This document shows positions 26,257 to 33,462 of a stretch of DNA of 33,462 nucleotides, piece after piece. The notes beneath the pieces were generated by a model. The model made no database searches. It worked only from the letters and a program-made list of their open reading frames with translations, and had not been told where the DNA came from. The translations under genes were made by a program, and so were the position numbers. Source of the DNA: CAYZMH01 sp964479445 (GTDB lineage: Bacteria > Bacteroidota > Bacteroidia > Bacteroidales > GCA-2748055); contig CAYZMH010000028.1 in NCBI GenBank assembly GCA_964479445.1, positions 1 to 33,462 on the forward strand. Reading direction: 5' to 3'. Numbering within the stretch: the first letter of the stretch is position 1; the number at the start of each line of letters is the position of its first letter.

Positions 26257-27189
26257 TCAGGATTTATGTTTAAACAGGGCGGTCAGAAAACCGAGGGTTT
26301 GTTTCCTGTCTTTGACAATCAGTACTGGAAGGTTCTTATCGGAGGACGCCAGTTTTTCAGAAGTTGTATCAATTAATATATCAGCCAGTTCCGACTTGAC
26401 CTTGGAGCCGATCACAATCAGATCCACTCCCAGTGCAACCGCCTTCCGATAGAGCAGGTCTGCCTCTTCATTCCCCGGATCCACGGATGTGGACAGGTTG
26501 GGAATATCCCTGCCTTCCCACTTATACCGTTTAAGAAACTTGTTATACTCCCTGAGGCCAAACTTCTCCACGTAATTCAGCAGTTTTTCGTCTGACTCAG
26601 GGGAAGATTGCGGAAAATACTTCAGGGGCAGTTTATGTACATGATGACAGGATAACGAGGCGCCTGTTCGTTCGCCTATTTGCATTGCAACCCGGAGTGC
26701 CATATTGCTGATCCTTGAGAAATCCATCCTGACCAGCACCTGCTGGATACGCGGAAAGGTGGTCTCACTTATCAGTAAAACCGATGAGGGAATCAGGCTT
26801 ATTACCTTCCGAACCACACCACCTTTTCCCGCATAACCGATTTTCTTTCCCATAAGGGTCAGACTGATCTGGTTTTCCCGGGTATACCGGATGATGGTAT
26901 CGGTAGTAACCCCTTCTTCCACCCTGACAAGGGTTTTCGTATCATCTTTCCTGGTAAACAATGCCCCTATCTTCTCTTCCAGTTCTTCCTGCACTACCTG
27001 GGAAACCGACTCCTCCAGGTGTGGGAATTCAGCCAGGATCTCAGGTGAAATATCATACGATTGCATCACATGCAGAAAGGTAACCGATTTTGGACTGAAC
27101 TGCTCTACCAGGAAATCACCGTAACGGATCAGCGAATCATCCATTTCGCTCAGATCCATAGATATCAAAATGTGTTCAAGTGGATCCAT
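26257..27189 (-). CDS. Tandem-domain universal stress protein (UspA type)
   Basis: The 310-residue cytosolic protein has two Usp domains, about 1-145 and 150-295. Domain 1 begins LEHILISMDLSEMDDSLIRYGDFLV and ends GKGGVVRKVISLIPSSVLLIS, near the position of the nucleotide loop. Domain 2 begins QQVLVRMDFSRISNMALRVAMQIG and ends DLIVIGSKVKSELADILI and KNLPVLIV. Domain 2 lacks the usual Gly-2X-Gly-9X-Gly pattern, so nucleotide binding there is doubtful. It lies 11 bases after the BCCT stop and 4 bases before the OpuAC gene. Usp domains are often encoded with, or fused to, transporters and may sense ATP or regulate transport; here it may tune the carrier, which is inference. Confidence 0.92.
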   Translation of the reverse strand: MDPLEHILISMDLSEMDDSLIRYGDFLVEQFSPKSVTFLHVMQSYDISPEILAEFPHLEESVSQVVQEELEEKIGALFTRKDDTKTLVRVEEGVTTDTIIRYTRENQISLTLMGKKIGYAGKGGVVRKVISLIPSSVLLISETTFPRIQQVLVRMDFSRISNMALRVAMQIGERTGASLSCHHVHKLPLKYFPQSSPESDEKLLNYVEKFGLREYNKFLKRYKWEGRDIPNLSTSVDPGNEEADLLYRKAVALGVDLIVIGSKVKSELADILIDTTSEKLASSDKNLPVLIVKDRKQTLGFLTALFKHKS

Positions 27190-27200
27190 GGTATCGGTTT

Positions 27201-28868
27201 TTAAAGATTAGGCTCTTGTTTATCATTGCTGCCGGATGCTGATTTCCTTTTCTTTTCCCGCTTTTGCAACATTTTTGCTATGGTATCGGCATACTGTTTC
27301 CGTTCCGCCTCGCTGCGCGACTCCATGATCCCGGAATGCTCTTTTTTCAGCCCTTTGAGCAGACTAAACATCAAAACGATCAACAGCAGGGCAAAGGGCA
27401 GTCCGGTTGATATCGCTGCCGTCTGCAGCGCACCCAATCCGCCACCTATCAGCAATACCGCTGCCACCGCACCCTCGGTCAGTGCCCAGAAAATACGTTG
27501 CGGTACCGGGGCATCCAGTTTACCCCCTGCCGTCAGCGAATCGACAACCAGTGAGCCGGAGTCGGATGAGGTGACAAAAAAACTGGTTACCAGTACAACC
27601 CCTACAGTGGAGGTGATAGCAGAGATGGGGAAATTCTCAAGAAGTACATACAGCGAAGTGGCAACATTATCCGTCACTGCAGTGGTTATGTCTGCCAGTG
27701 AATTAAGCTCCAGGAATATAGCACTCCCACCGAAGGTGGATAGCCAGAAAAAGGTTAACAGCGATGGAACGATCAATACCCCGAGTACAAACTCTTTGAG
27801 CGTCCGGCCTCTCGAAATACGGGCAATAAACATCCCCACGAAGGGAGACCAGCTCACCCACCAGGCCCAGTAAAATACCGTCCAGTCACCCTGCCAGTCC
27901 GATTGCAGGTAGGTCTCTGTCCAGGACGATAGACCGAAAAAATTTTGTACATATCCGCCGACATTCTGAATAAATGAATCCAGCACAAACAGCGTGGGAC
28001 CAACCACCAACATGAAAACCAGGAATATTGCTCCCAGGATCATGTTCAGCTGACTCAGCCGCTTCACCCCACCGCTCAGACCGGCAACAACCGACCCGGT
28101 AGCAGCAAGGGTAATGGCGGAAATCAGAATGACCTGAACCTTTACCGTATCCTGGGTATTGAAAAGGTGGGCCAGACCGGCACTCACCTGCTGAACCCCC
28201 AGTCCGAGCGAAGTAGCCAACCCGAAAAGCGTAGCCACTACCGCCAGTACATTGATCACCTTACCCCAGGGGCCATGCACTTTCTCTCCGAGCAATGGAT
28301 AAAACACCGAGCTGATGGTAAGCGGCAATTTCTTGTTAAACGTAAAAAAAGCCAATGACATGCCCACAAGGGCATAGATGCCCCAGGCATGAAGACCCCA
28401 GTGCAAAAATGTAATCTGCATCGACTCCCGGGCTGCTTCTACCGTGCGCGGATCAGCATTGGGCGGATTGATAAAGTGGTTGATGGGTTCCCCTACACTC
28501 CAGAACAAAATCCCGATCCCCATACCTGCGCTGAACAGCATGGCAAACCAGGCACCCATTGAAAACTCGGGTCGTGCTTTCTCCCCTCCCAGCCGGATCT
28601 TCCCGTACTTGCTGAAAGCGATGAAAAGTACAAAAAACAGGAAAATATTGACCGATAAAACAAAAAACCAGCCCCCAAAGCCTGTAATGCTGCTCTGGAT
28701 GCTGGAAAAGATACGATCCATCGGTTCCCCGATGATCAGTGTAATAGCTATAAAAGCGACGATGAGGATAGCCGCAGGCCAGAAGACCAGGCTATCCACA
28801 TCGAAATATCGCTTTGAGCTCTTCAAATGAGCTTCGCTGTCACGCGGCGTATCTCTGTTGTCTGACAT
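27201..28868 (-). CDS. BCCT family betaine/choline/carnitine transporter
   Basis: This is a 555-residue inner-membrane secondary carrier with about 12 hydrophobic segments. The family signature is present as WAWWVSWSPFVGMFIARISRGRT, and the glycine-rich helix reads GMGIGILFWSVGEP, similar to sodium-coupled betaine carriers such as BetP. The N-terminus is hydrophilic. The C-terminus after the last helix (about 50 residues, strongly charged, with EAERKQYADTIAKML and KREKKRKSASG) could act as an osmosensing tail as in BetP. The exact substrate (glycine betaine, choline, carnitine or ectoine) is not decided by sequence. It is followed by Usp and OpuAC genes and preceded by an outer-membrane barrel gene, 64 bases away on the same strand. 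Confidence 0.95.
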   Translation of the reverse strand: MSDNRDTPRDSEAHLKSSKRYFDVDSLVFWPAAILIVAFIAITLIIGEPMDRIFSSIQSSITGFGGWFFVLSVNIFLFFVLFIAFSKYGKIRLGGEKARPEFSMGAWFAMLFSAGMGIGILFWSVGEPINHFINPPNADPRTVEAARESMQITFLHWGLHAWGIYALVGMSLAFFTFNKKLPLTISSVFYPLLGEKVHGPWGKVINVLAVVATLFGLATSLGLGVQQVSAGLAHLFNTQDTVKVQVILISAITLAATGSVVAGLSGGVKRLSQLNMILGAIFLVFMLVVGPTLFVLDSFIQNVGGYVQNFFGLSSWTETYLQSDWQGDWTVFYWAWWVSWSPFVGMFIARISRGRTLKEFVLGVLIVPSLLTFFWLSTFGGSAIFLELNSLADITTAVTDNVATSLYVLLENFPISAITSTVGVVLVTSFFVTSSDSGSLVVDSLTAGGKLDAPVPQRIFWALTEGAVAAVLLIGGGLGALQTAAISTGLPFALLLIVLMFSLLKGLKKEHSGIMESRSEAERKQYADTIAKMLQKREKKRKSASGSNDKQEPNL

Positions 28869-28932
28869 GAACTTCCAGTTTTTACGTGGAACTTAAGCGT
28901 TCAAGCGTCAGAACTGAAAATCTGCCGCTTGC

Positions 28933-30108
28933 CTAGAAATAATATCCTAAGTTAACATTAAATCTCATTTCCCAGGATGCATCGGGATCACCGGCTCCCA
29001 GTCCGTTGGTCCAGTTGGGACCTAACCAGGGATGGTCTTTACCCGCTGCAAAATCAATGTAGGTGTAAACGCTTCCGGCAGTTACCATCACACCTGCTAC
29101 GTTCATGTAGGAATCTTCAAAGTCCTCATGTGCCTTTGAAAGCATACCGAAGTCGTTGTAAAAGGTGAGATTGGAAACCGGGTGCCAGTCAACAGGCACG
29201 GAATAGGAGAGTCCCACAGTATATACCATGGCCTCTGCAGCGGTGAGGTAAGGATACCCGTAAGCAGTCATACCAACCACGCCTTCTGCTGCTGCAGGTT
29301 CAGCATCCGCATTCTCATTATTATGATTATATCCGGCTACCTGTGCCTTGGCAGATAAGTTTCCGGCGCTCAGTTCATAGTGACCGGCCCAGGCGTAATG
29401 ATTACCCGTTGTCTGGGTGTCCATATTGTATAAACCGCCAAACTGACCGGATACACCGATTTTATGCTGAACCGATTCGCCTCCCAGCTTAAGGGCGATT
29501 TTACCGTTTACCTGGTTGGTCTCTTTATTCCTCAGATCCGGGGTTCCGTCACCGTCCACATCAATGGAGGAAACATCATAGGAGTAACGGCTGTCGGAAA
29601 TATCACCGCCAAAAGTCATATCCTCGGCATTCTTGAAGAAGGCCAGGGCATACTCCAGGCGTTCACCGGAGTGGGTGTACTTCAGCCCCATATCATGGTC
29701 ATCCTCCAGGCCCACGTAATAAGCCATGCTGAAGAACCAGTTACTGGAGTTGTACTGGGTAATACCAAAAGGTACCTGGGTCAATCCCAGTTGCAGGTTA
29801 TTGGCATCATTGAAATCATAACCAACCCATCCCTGCTTCAGCATACCTCCGCCGAAACCGGTGGAATAGTGCCGGTACTCTGCATTCAGTTTGACATCTT
29901 TGTAGGATACAGTTGAATTTACACGGAACACGTCATATCCGAAATCCCCGCCACGATCGCCATGACCGTCTTTCCATGATGAATGATTGTAGTTGAATCG
30001 CAGGGCTCCGCCTATATTAACTTCGGGCGTATCCTGTGCAAAAGTCTGTAGAGAAAATAAACCTAAAACAATTGCAATAGTAAGTTTTCTGTTTAAAAGC
30101 ATACACAT
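28933..30108 (-). CDS. Outer-membrane beta-barrel porin-like protein
   Basis: The protein has about 391 residues. Its signal peptide (MCMLLNRKLTIAIVLGLFSL, ending TFAQ) is followed by alternating amphipathic beta strands. The sequence is rich in Tyr, Gly and Asn (NIGGALRFNYNH, LNAEYRHYSTGFGGG, GWVGYDFNDANNLQLGLTQ). It ends in FNVNLGYYF, an outer-membrane beta-signal with a terminal Phe. It has no TonB plug domain, so passive passage is likely. The frame is open to a TTG at 30132, but the ATG at 30108 (or 30102) gives a clean signal peptide, and the promoter box at 30130-30137 lies across the TTG. It is the first gene of the operon with BCCT, Usp, OpuAC and radical SAM. It may let osmolytes through the outer membrane. 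Named family not recognised. Confidence 0.85.
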   Translation of the reverse strand: MCMLLNRKLTIAIVLGLFSLQTFAQDTPEVNIGGALRFNYNHSSWKDGHGDRGGDFGYDVFRVNSTVSYKDVKLNAEYRHYSTGFGGGMLKQGWVGYDFNDANNLQLGLTQVPFGITQYNSSNWFFSMAYYVGLEDDHDMGLKYTHSGERLEYALAFFKNAEDMTFGGDISDSRYSYDVSSIDVDGDGTPDLRNKETNQVNGKIALKLGGESVQHKIGVSGQFGGLYNMDTQTTGNHYAWAGHYELSAGNLSAKAQVAGYNHNNENADAEPAAAEGVVGMTAYGYPYLTAAEAMVYTVGLSYSVPVDWHPVSNLTFYNDFGMLSKAHEDFEDSYMNVAGVMVTAGSVYTYIDFAAGKDHPWLGPNWTNGLGAGDPDASWEMRFNVNLGYYF

Positions 30109-30129
30109 TTGGTTTTTTTGGTTCGGGTG

Positions 30130-30137
30130 CAAAACTA
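30130..30137 (-). promoter_or_regulatory. Candidate -7 box for the porin-BCCT operon
   Basis: The minus strand reads TAGTTTTG, an exact TAnnTTTG match, about 22 bases before the ATG at 30108. No good TTG is seen at -33. Its overlap with the TTG codon at 30132 supports the downstream start. Confidence 0.4.
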
Positions 30138-30282
30138 TAGTTTATTCCTGTAAGAACCCAGAAATTTAGCATTGTTTTATGTTAATTGTCTCATTATCTT
30201 GATTAAATAATCCGGAAAGAACTTCTGTAAGGTTTTTAAAGCCAGCACGTCCAAAGAAATAAACGGAAAAAAATACCGGATT

Positions 30283-31383
30283 ATGAAAAAAGTGCTTTTT
30301 GATGAATGTAAATGGGGTAAAAGCCCCAAAAGGGGTGTTTTTGTGATTGCCGGCCTGCTGTTTTTCTCCCTTTTCAGCTTTGCGCAGGGAGGATTGGTCG
30401 GCTACTGGAGTTTCAACGAGGTGGAAGAAGGGGTGGTAAGGGACCATACCGGTTATAATAACCACGGCATCCTTGCCGGTACGGAACTCATTCCCGGTAT
30501 CAGGGGAAAAGCCCTCTATTTTGATGGAGTGAATGATTACGCAACCCTGGGAGATAAACAGTTCAATCCTCCCGGGGTGCTGAAGGATCTTGGACAGGGA
30601 TCCATCTCGTTATGGTTTAAGGTGGAACACATTCCCCCGGAGGATGGGATCGCTCCTCTTTTTTACTACGGGAGCGCCACGAAGTGTGATTTCTTCGATG
30701 CTGCCAATGAAGGCCTGATCCTGGAAGTGGGACACAGTCCGGTTCAATACCGTTCGGAACGCCTCTATTTCACCATCTGGAAAAACGGGTGTACCTATCC
30801 CTCTTTCTGCTTCGATTCCAACGATGCGATGGAGGAAGACCGTTGGTATCACTTCGTGGCAGTGGTGGGACCCGACTACAATACGGGTTACCTGAACGGG
30901 GAAGAGATTACCCATCGGCGATACAATTTCGGAAACTCCTCCTACTCGCAGTTTTTCGAAGATGCCGTCAAACATGAACGTCTGTGGCTGGGAAAAGGAC
31001 ACTGGGACCGTACAGTCCAGTATCTCCAGGGTGCGATTGATGAACTTATGATATTCAACCGCCCGCTGAATGCTGAAGAGGTGAAAACCCTCTACAGCGA
31101 CACCATTCTGGCAATCACCGCACCGGAATCATCGCCTGAACCGGAAGAAACCATAAAATGGTTCCCCAATCCCGTCTCCGGAGTGCTCCGATACGAACTT
31201 GAAATAGAGCCGGAAAATCCTGTTCGTGTTCAGATCATTGATTCATCCGGAAAAGCACTGATGCAACGTAATCTTAACTCCGGAAAAGGAAACCTGGATA
31301 TCTCCCATCTTCCAGCCGGACTGCATACGATCGTGCTGGAAAATAAGGATGCTCGGCTCGTGGAGTCCCTGGTCGTATTTTGA
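30283..31383 (+). CDS. Secreted LamG-domain protein with T9SS sorting domain
   Basis: The 366-residue protein has an N-terminal signal (hydrophobic VFVIAGLLFFSLFSFAQ, cleavage near residue 36). A LamG/concanavalin-A-like jelly roll follows (about 38-255; GLVGYWSFNEVEEGVVRDHT, GKALYFDGVNDYATL, GSISLWFKVEH, GAIDELMIFNRPLNAEE). The last 80 residues form a type A T9SS sorting domain (KWFPNPVSGVLRYEL, VQIIDSSGKAL, LPAGLHTIVL, ending LVVF). It would be exported by Sec, moved over the outer membrane by T9SS and anchored or released. LamG folds bind sugars or proteins; no catalytic site is seen. The first 17 residues, before the hydrophobic core, are unusually long and charged. It is divergent from the porin operon and 64 bases upstream of the OsmC-family gene. 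Confidence 0.9.
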   Translation: MKKVLFDECKWGKSPKRGVFVIAGLLFFSLFSFAQGGLVGYWSFNEVEEGVVRDHTGYNNHGILAGTELIPGIRGKALYFDGVNDYATLGDKQFNPPGVLKDLGQGSISLWFKVEHIPPEDGIAPLFYYGSATKCDFFDAANEGLILEVGHSPVQYRSERLYFTIWKNGCTYPSFCFDSNDAMEEDRWYHFVAVVGPDYNTGYLNGEEITHRRYNFGNSSYSQFFEDAVKHERLWLGKGHWDRTVQYLQGAIDELMIFNRPLNAEEVKTLYSDTILAITAPESSPEPEETIKWFPNPVSGVLRYELEIEPENPVRVQIIDSSGKALMQRNLNSGKGNLDISHLPAGLHTIVLENKDARLVESLVVF

Positions 31384-31447
31384 TTTCAAGGGCAAACAAT
31401 CCTCCTCCCAGGTTGTATAGTATAATGAATCAAAAAGCAGAAACGTT

Positions 31448-31873
31448 ATGAAAAAGACCAACGCAAACGCCACATGGAGTGGCACGATAAAGGGGGGACA
31501 GGGAAATGTGAAGCTTCCCTCCACCGGGTATGAAACACCGTTTACTTTTGCAGGCAGGTTTGAAGATGGTGACGGCACCAATCCCGAGGAACTGATCGGG
31601 GCAGCCCTGGCGGGTTGCTTCTCCATGGCCCTATCCCTTAACCTGGAACAGGAAGGTGCTAAACCTGAGAACATAGAAACCAACGCAGAAGTAACCCTCG
31701 CTCCGGCAGACGGTGGATTTCAGATCAGTGAAATTGCCCTGAAGACACGGGTTTCAGCCGAAGGAGCCGAGGAGGGGAAATTCAAGGAGATAGCGGAAAT
31801 GACCAAGAAGACCTGTCCGGTTTCCCAGGCCCTGGGTGCGGTCAGGATCACCCTGGATGCATCCCTGGCCTGA
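31448..31873 (+). CDS. OsmC-family peroxiredoxin
   Basis: The 141-residue protein matches OsmC. It has the two redox cysteines C57 (LIGAALAGCFSM) and C123 (TKKTCPVSQALGAV), and the Arg of FAGRFEDG near position 37 that supports peroxide chemistry. The length fits the family (about 140). OsmC reduces organic hydroperoxides with thiols through a cysteine pair and is induced by osmotic stress in E. coli; regulation here is not visible. It is cytosolic. It ends 42 bases before a strong bidirectional terminator. Ohr is the closest alternative, but the LAGC and CPVSQ segments and the short N-terminus fit OsmC better. Confidence 0.93.
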   Translation: MKKTNANATWSGTIKGGQGNVKLPSTGYETPFTFAGRFEDGDGTNPEELIGAALAGCFSMALSLNLEQEGAKPENIETNAEVTLAPADGGFQISEIALKTRVSAEGAEEGKFKEIAEMTKKTCPVSQALGAVRITLDASLA

Positions 31874-31915
31874 CAGGAGCGGATCATCGCATTGATCCTG
31901 TAAACCAGAAGAAAG

Positions 31916-31953
31916 AAAACCCCGGGGACTTGGAGTCGCCCGGGGTTATTATT
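31916..31953. terminator. Bidirectional terminator between convergent genes
   Basis: AACCCCGGG (31918-31926) pairs with CCCGGGGTT (31939-31947), with an inner GACT/AGTC stem (31927-31930/31934-31937). The flanks are A-rich on the left and T-rich on the right, so it can stop the OsmC-family gene (plus) and the T9SS gene (minus). Confidence 0.8.
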
Positions 31954-31956
31954 TGG

Positions 31957-32427
31957 TTACCGTTTGATTATCTGAAAACTTTCCGGCGGTGCGTCCCCTT
32001 CTGCTTTCAGCTCCAGGAGATAGGTTCCGCTGACCCGGCCTTCCAGTTTCACACGCGTCTGCTTCCCGCGAAAACGTCCTTCCAGGATGCGTTCCCCGGA
32101 GACCGTGTACAGACTGTAGTTCAATTCCTTTTCCGGATCACTGTTCTGAATGATCACAAACTCCTGTGCAGGATTCGGAAACACATGGAACCGTGAATTC
32201 ACGGCATCGTTTTCAATCCGGGTTACCGTAATCTCCGCCTGGTGCATCCCCTGGGTCAGACTAACTTCACCGGCAGTGCCGGTGGCGGTCACCACTTCTC
32301 CCATGGTCCAGCTTACTGCATAATCCTGGATACTCTGATGATCCCCTGCAGGGGAAACCACCTCCTGTGCGGACACATAACCGTACATACCGGTCGTAAA
32401 TAGAGCTATTAATAATATGGTTCGCAT
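31957..32427 (-). CDS. Small secreted protein with T9SS type A sorting domain
   Basis: The 156-residue protein has a signal peptide (about 1-20, ending GYVSA). A short region with QDYAVSWTMGEVVTATGTAG and SLTQGMHQAEI follows, a conserved Bacteroidota pattern found before T9SS tails. The C-terminal sorting domain (about 78-156) shows FHVFPNPAQEFVIIQN, YSLYTVSGERIL, RVSGTYLLEL and a final Lys-Arg. No catalytic domain is present, so it is probably a surface or matrix component. It is 12 bases downstream of the tail-fibre-like gene on the same strand, so the two are likely made and exported together. Confidence 0.9.
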   Translation of the reverse strand: MRTILLIALFTTGMYGYVSAQEVVSPAGDHQSIQDYAVSWTMGEVVTATGTAGEVSLTQGMHQAEITVTRIENDAVNSRFHVFPNPAQEFVIIQNSDPEKELNYSLYTVSGERILEGRFRGKQTRVKLEGRVSGTYLLELKAEGDAPPESFQIIKR

Positions 32428-32439
32428 TGGTAGTTATTT

Positions 32440-33462
32440 TTAAGGTTTATATACAACAAAGGTGAAATTGGAATCGGCAGCATTGCCAGACTGGTCATAG
32501 GTATAAACCATCAGGGCTCCACTTACGGACCCGCCTTCAATGAAGCCGATCTCTCCCAGCAGGGTCAGGCTTACCGTGTAATTACTGTAGATATAACTCT
32601 CCCCTTCAATGGAGATCTGATATTGCCCGGTACTGTTTTTTGTAAGGGCAACATTGCCCGAGCTTACCTGCAGGCTGCCTGAAGTTACCGTACCATAAGC
32701 AATGGGTACCATATTGGCATCGCCTGTGGCTTGTGTCTGTACCTCGCCGGATACAGCCACATCCCCGTCCTGCTGCACTTCCAGTCCGTTAAAATTATCC
32801 AGGTCCGTGGAGATCCTGAAATCATTACTCCCCAGCAATCCTGCATAAAACTGGGTACTCCCGGCTGTCTGCAGGTTCAGGTTGGCATTCTTGCTTTCCA
32901 GTGGCTTATCGAGCATTATGAAAGCATCCCCGTCAAACAGGGTACCCGTTCCAGTAGACTTTAAAAGCAGACTGGAAGAATTGTCCACCACGTCCAGGTC
33001 CTGGGTCGGACTGTCCGTTCCGATCCCTACACTGTTCTCGGTATACAGGAAGGACCCATTCTCCATCCAGAGATCGGATCCGCCGGATGGCAATGTTACG
33101 GTTCCTCCCCCCTCCGATAAGGAGAGGTCCAAACCATTCAGGCTCAACGACTGGATCTCGTTGGCCGGATCGGCATCGGCATCATTCACCGCATCCTGGG
33201 ATACCGTCTCGGCATGAAAGGCATAGGGAACTGCCAGCAAGGGAGAGGTGCCCAGGTGCTGGTAAGAGGTTCCGCCTTCCGGGTCCAGTTCCACCTTGAG
33301 GTAATGCGGCTGGTTGCCCCATCCTTTCGGACTCAAGGTGCCGATCTCCGCGGTACCCTCGCCAACAGCAAGGTTGGCCAGTCCGAATTCATTGGTGGTG
33401 ACCGCATGGGTCTCCACATAGATCGGGTTTCCCGTTTCGGAACCCTCCAGGATACTGATCTT
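32440..33462 (-). CDS. Tail-fibre/collar-like extracellular protein (partial, 5' end off window)
   Basis: The frame is open to the right edge (340 codons plus stop seen), so the N-terminus is missing. The edge part reads ILEGSETGNPIY, VETHAVTTNEFGLANL, then YLKVELDPEGGTSYQHLGTS and PLLAVPYAFHAETV. This is a pattern common in Bacteroidota secreted proteins that precede tail-fibre-like repeats. VGIGTDSPTQDLDV follows, the GIGT-x2-P motif of phage-tail and surface fibre proteins, then a beta-rich end (FTFVVYKP). No endosialidase-type chaperone domain or T9SS tail is seen at this C-terminus. The small T9SS protein 12 bases downstream may be its partner. Function is unknown; a surface adhesin or fibre is the best guess. 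Confidence 0.85.
   Translation of the reverse strand, partial: KISILEGSETGNPIYVETHAVTTNEFGLANLAVGEGTAEIGTLSPKGWGNQPHYLKVELDPEGGTSYQHLGTSPLLAVPYAFHAETVSQDAVNDADADPANEIQSLSLNGLDLSLSEGGGTVTLPSGGSDLWMENGSFLYTENSVGIGTDSPTQDLDVVDNSSSLLLKSTGTGTLFDGDAFIMLDKPLESKNANLNLQTAGSTQFYAGLLGSNDFRISTDLDNFNGLEVQQDGDVAVSGEVQTQATGDANMVPIAYGTVTSGSLQVSSGNVALTKNSTGQYQISIEGESYIYSNYTVSLTLLGEIGFIEGGSVSGALMVYTYDQSGNAADSNFTFVVYKP

Noticed and set aside
31412..31425. TATAAT-like sequence before the OsmC-family gene
   Set aside because: It fits the E. coli -10 box, not the Bacteroidota TAnnTTTG pattern, and has no properly spaced partner.

Overview
The window looks like a chromosomal stretch of a member of the Bacteroidota. 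The evidence is a SusC/SusD pair, three or more secreted proteins linked to the type IX secretion system (T9SS), Bacteroidota-type lipoprotein signals, and several TAnnTTTG promoter boxes. A class I (anaerobe-type) hybrid cluster protein and the NrfHA ammonifying nitrite reductase point to an anaerobic or facultative lifestyle. Two osmolyte systems (trehalose and a betaine-type transporter) fit a marine, brackish or sediment habitat. A Marinilabiliales/Prolixibacteraceae-like bacterium is plausible, but genus cannot be settled from this sequence.

Left part (1-7829). A partial secreted lamin-tail-domain protein runs off the left edge. A minus-strand operon follows: a beta-phosphoglucomutase/GH65 phosphorylase fusion, a P-loop uridine-kinase-like kinase and a lone receiver-domain protein. 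Divergent from it is a fused trehalose-6-phosphate synthase/phosphatase. Together they could form a complete cycle that makes trehalose and recovers it by phosphorolysis.

Nitrogen-oxide block (7830-12355, plus strand). hcp, a strong terminator, a small cupin, nrfH and nrfA. NrfHA reduces nitrite to ammonium. Hcp handles the NO or hydroxylamine that can arise from this chemistry. The region before hcp carries two conspicuous inverted repeats and a promoter box.

Glycan locus (12403-23739). A minus-strand operon of SusC, SusD, a GH144-like endo-glucanase and a lipoprotein GH3 beta-glucosidase. A divergent membrane-spanning regulator (propeller plus triple-Tyr domain plus LuxR-type HTH) lies next to it. 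The enzyme pair suggests beta-1,2-glucan as substrate.

Right part (23740-33462). A tiny Cys-rich CWC protein and a double-hairpin intergenic element come first. A five-gene minus-strand operon follows, read in the order outer-membrane barrel, BCCT transporter, double universal stress protein, OpuAC-type lipoprotein and radical SAM/SPASM enzyme. This is the most unusual unit here, because it pairs an ABC-type binding lipoprotein with a secondary BCCT carrier and an outer-membrane protein, and no ABC permease or ATPase is present. After it come a LamG protein with a T9SS tail, an OsmC-family protein, a bidirectional terminator, and a T9SS pair that runs off the right edge. No rRNA, tRNA, CRISPR array or recognisable transposase gene was seen.
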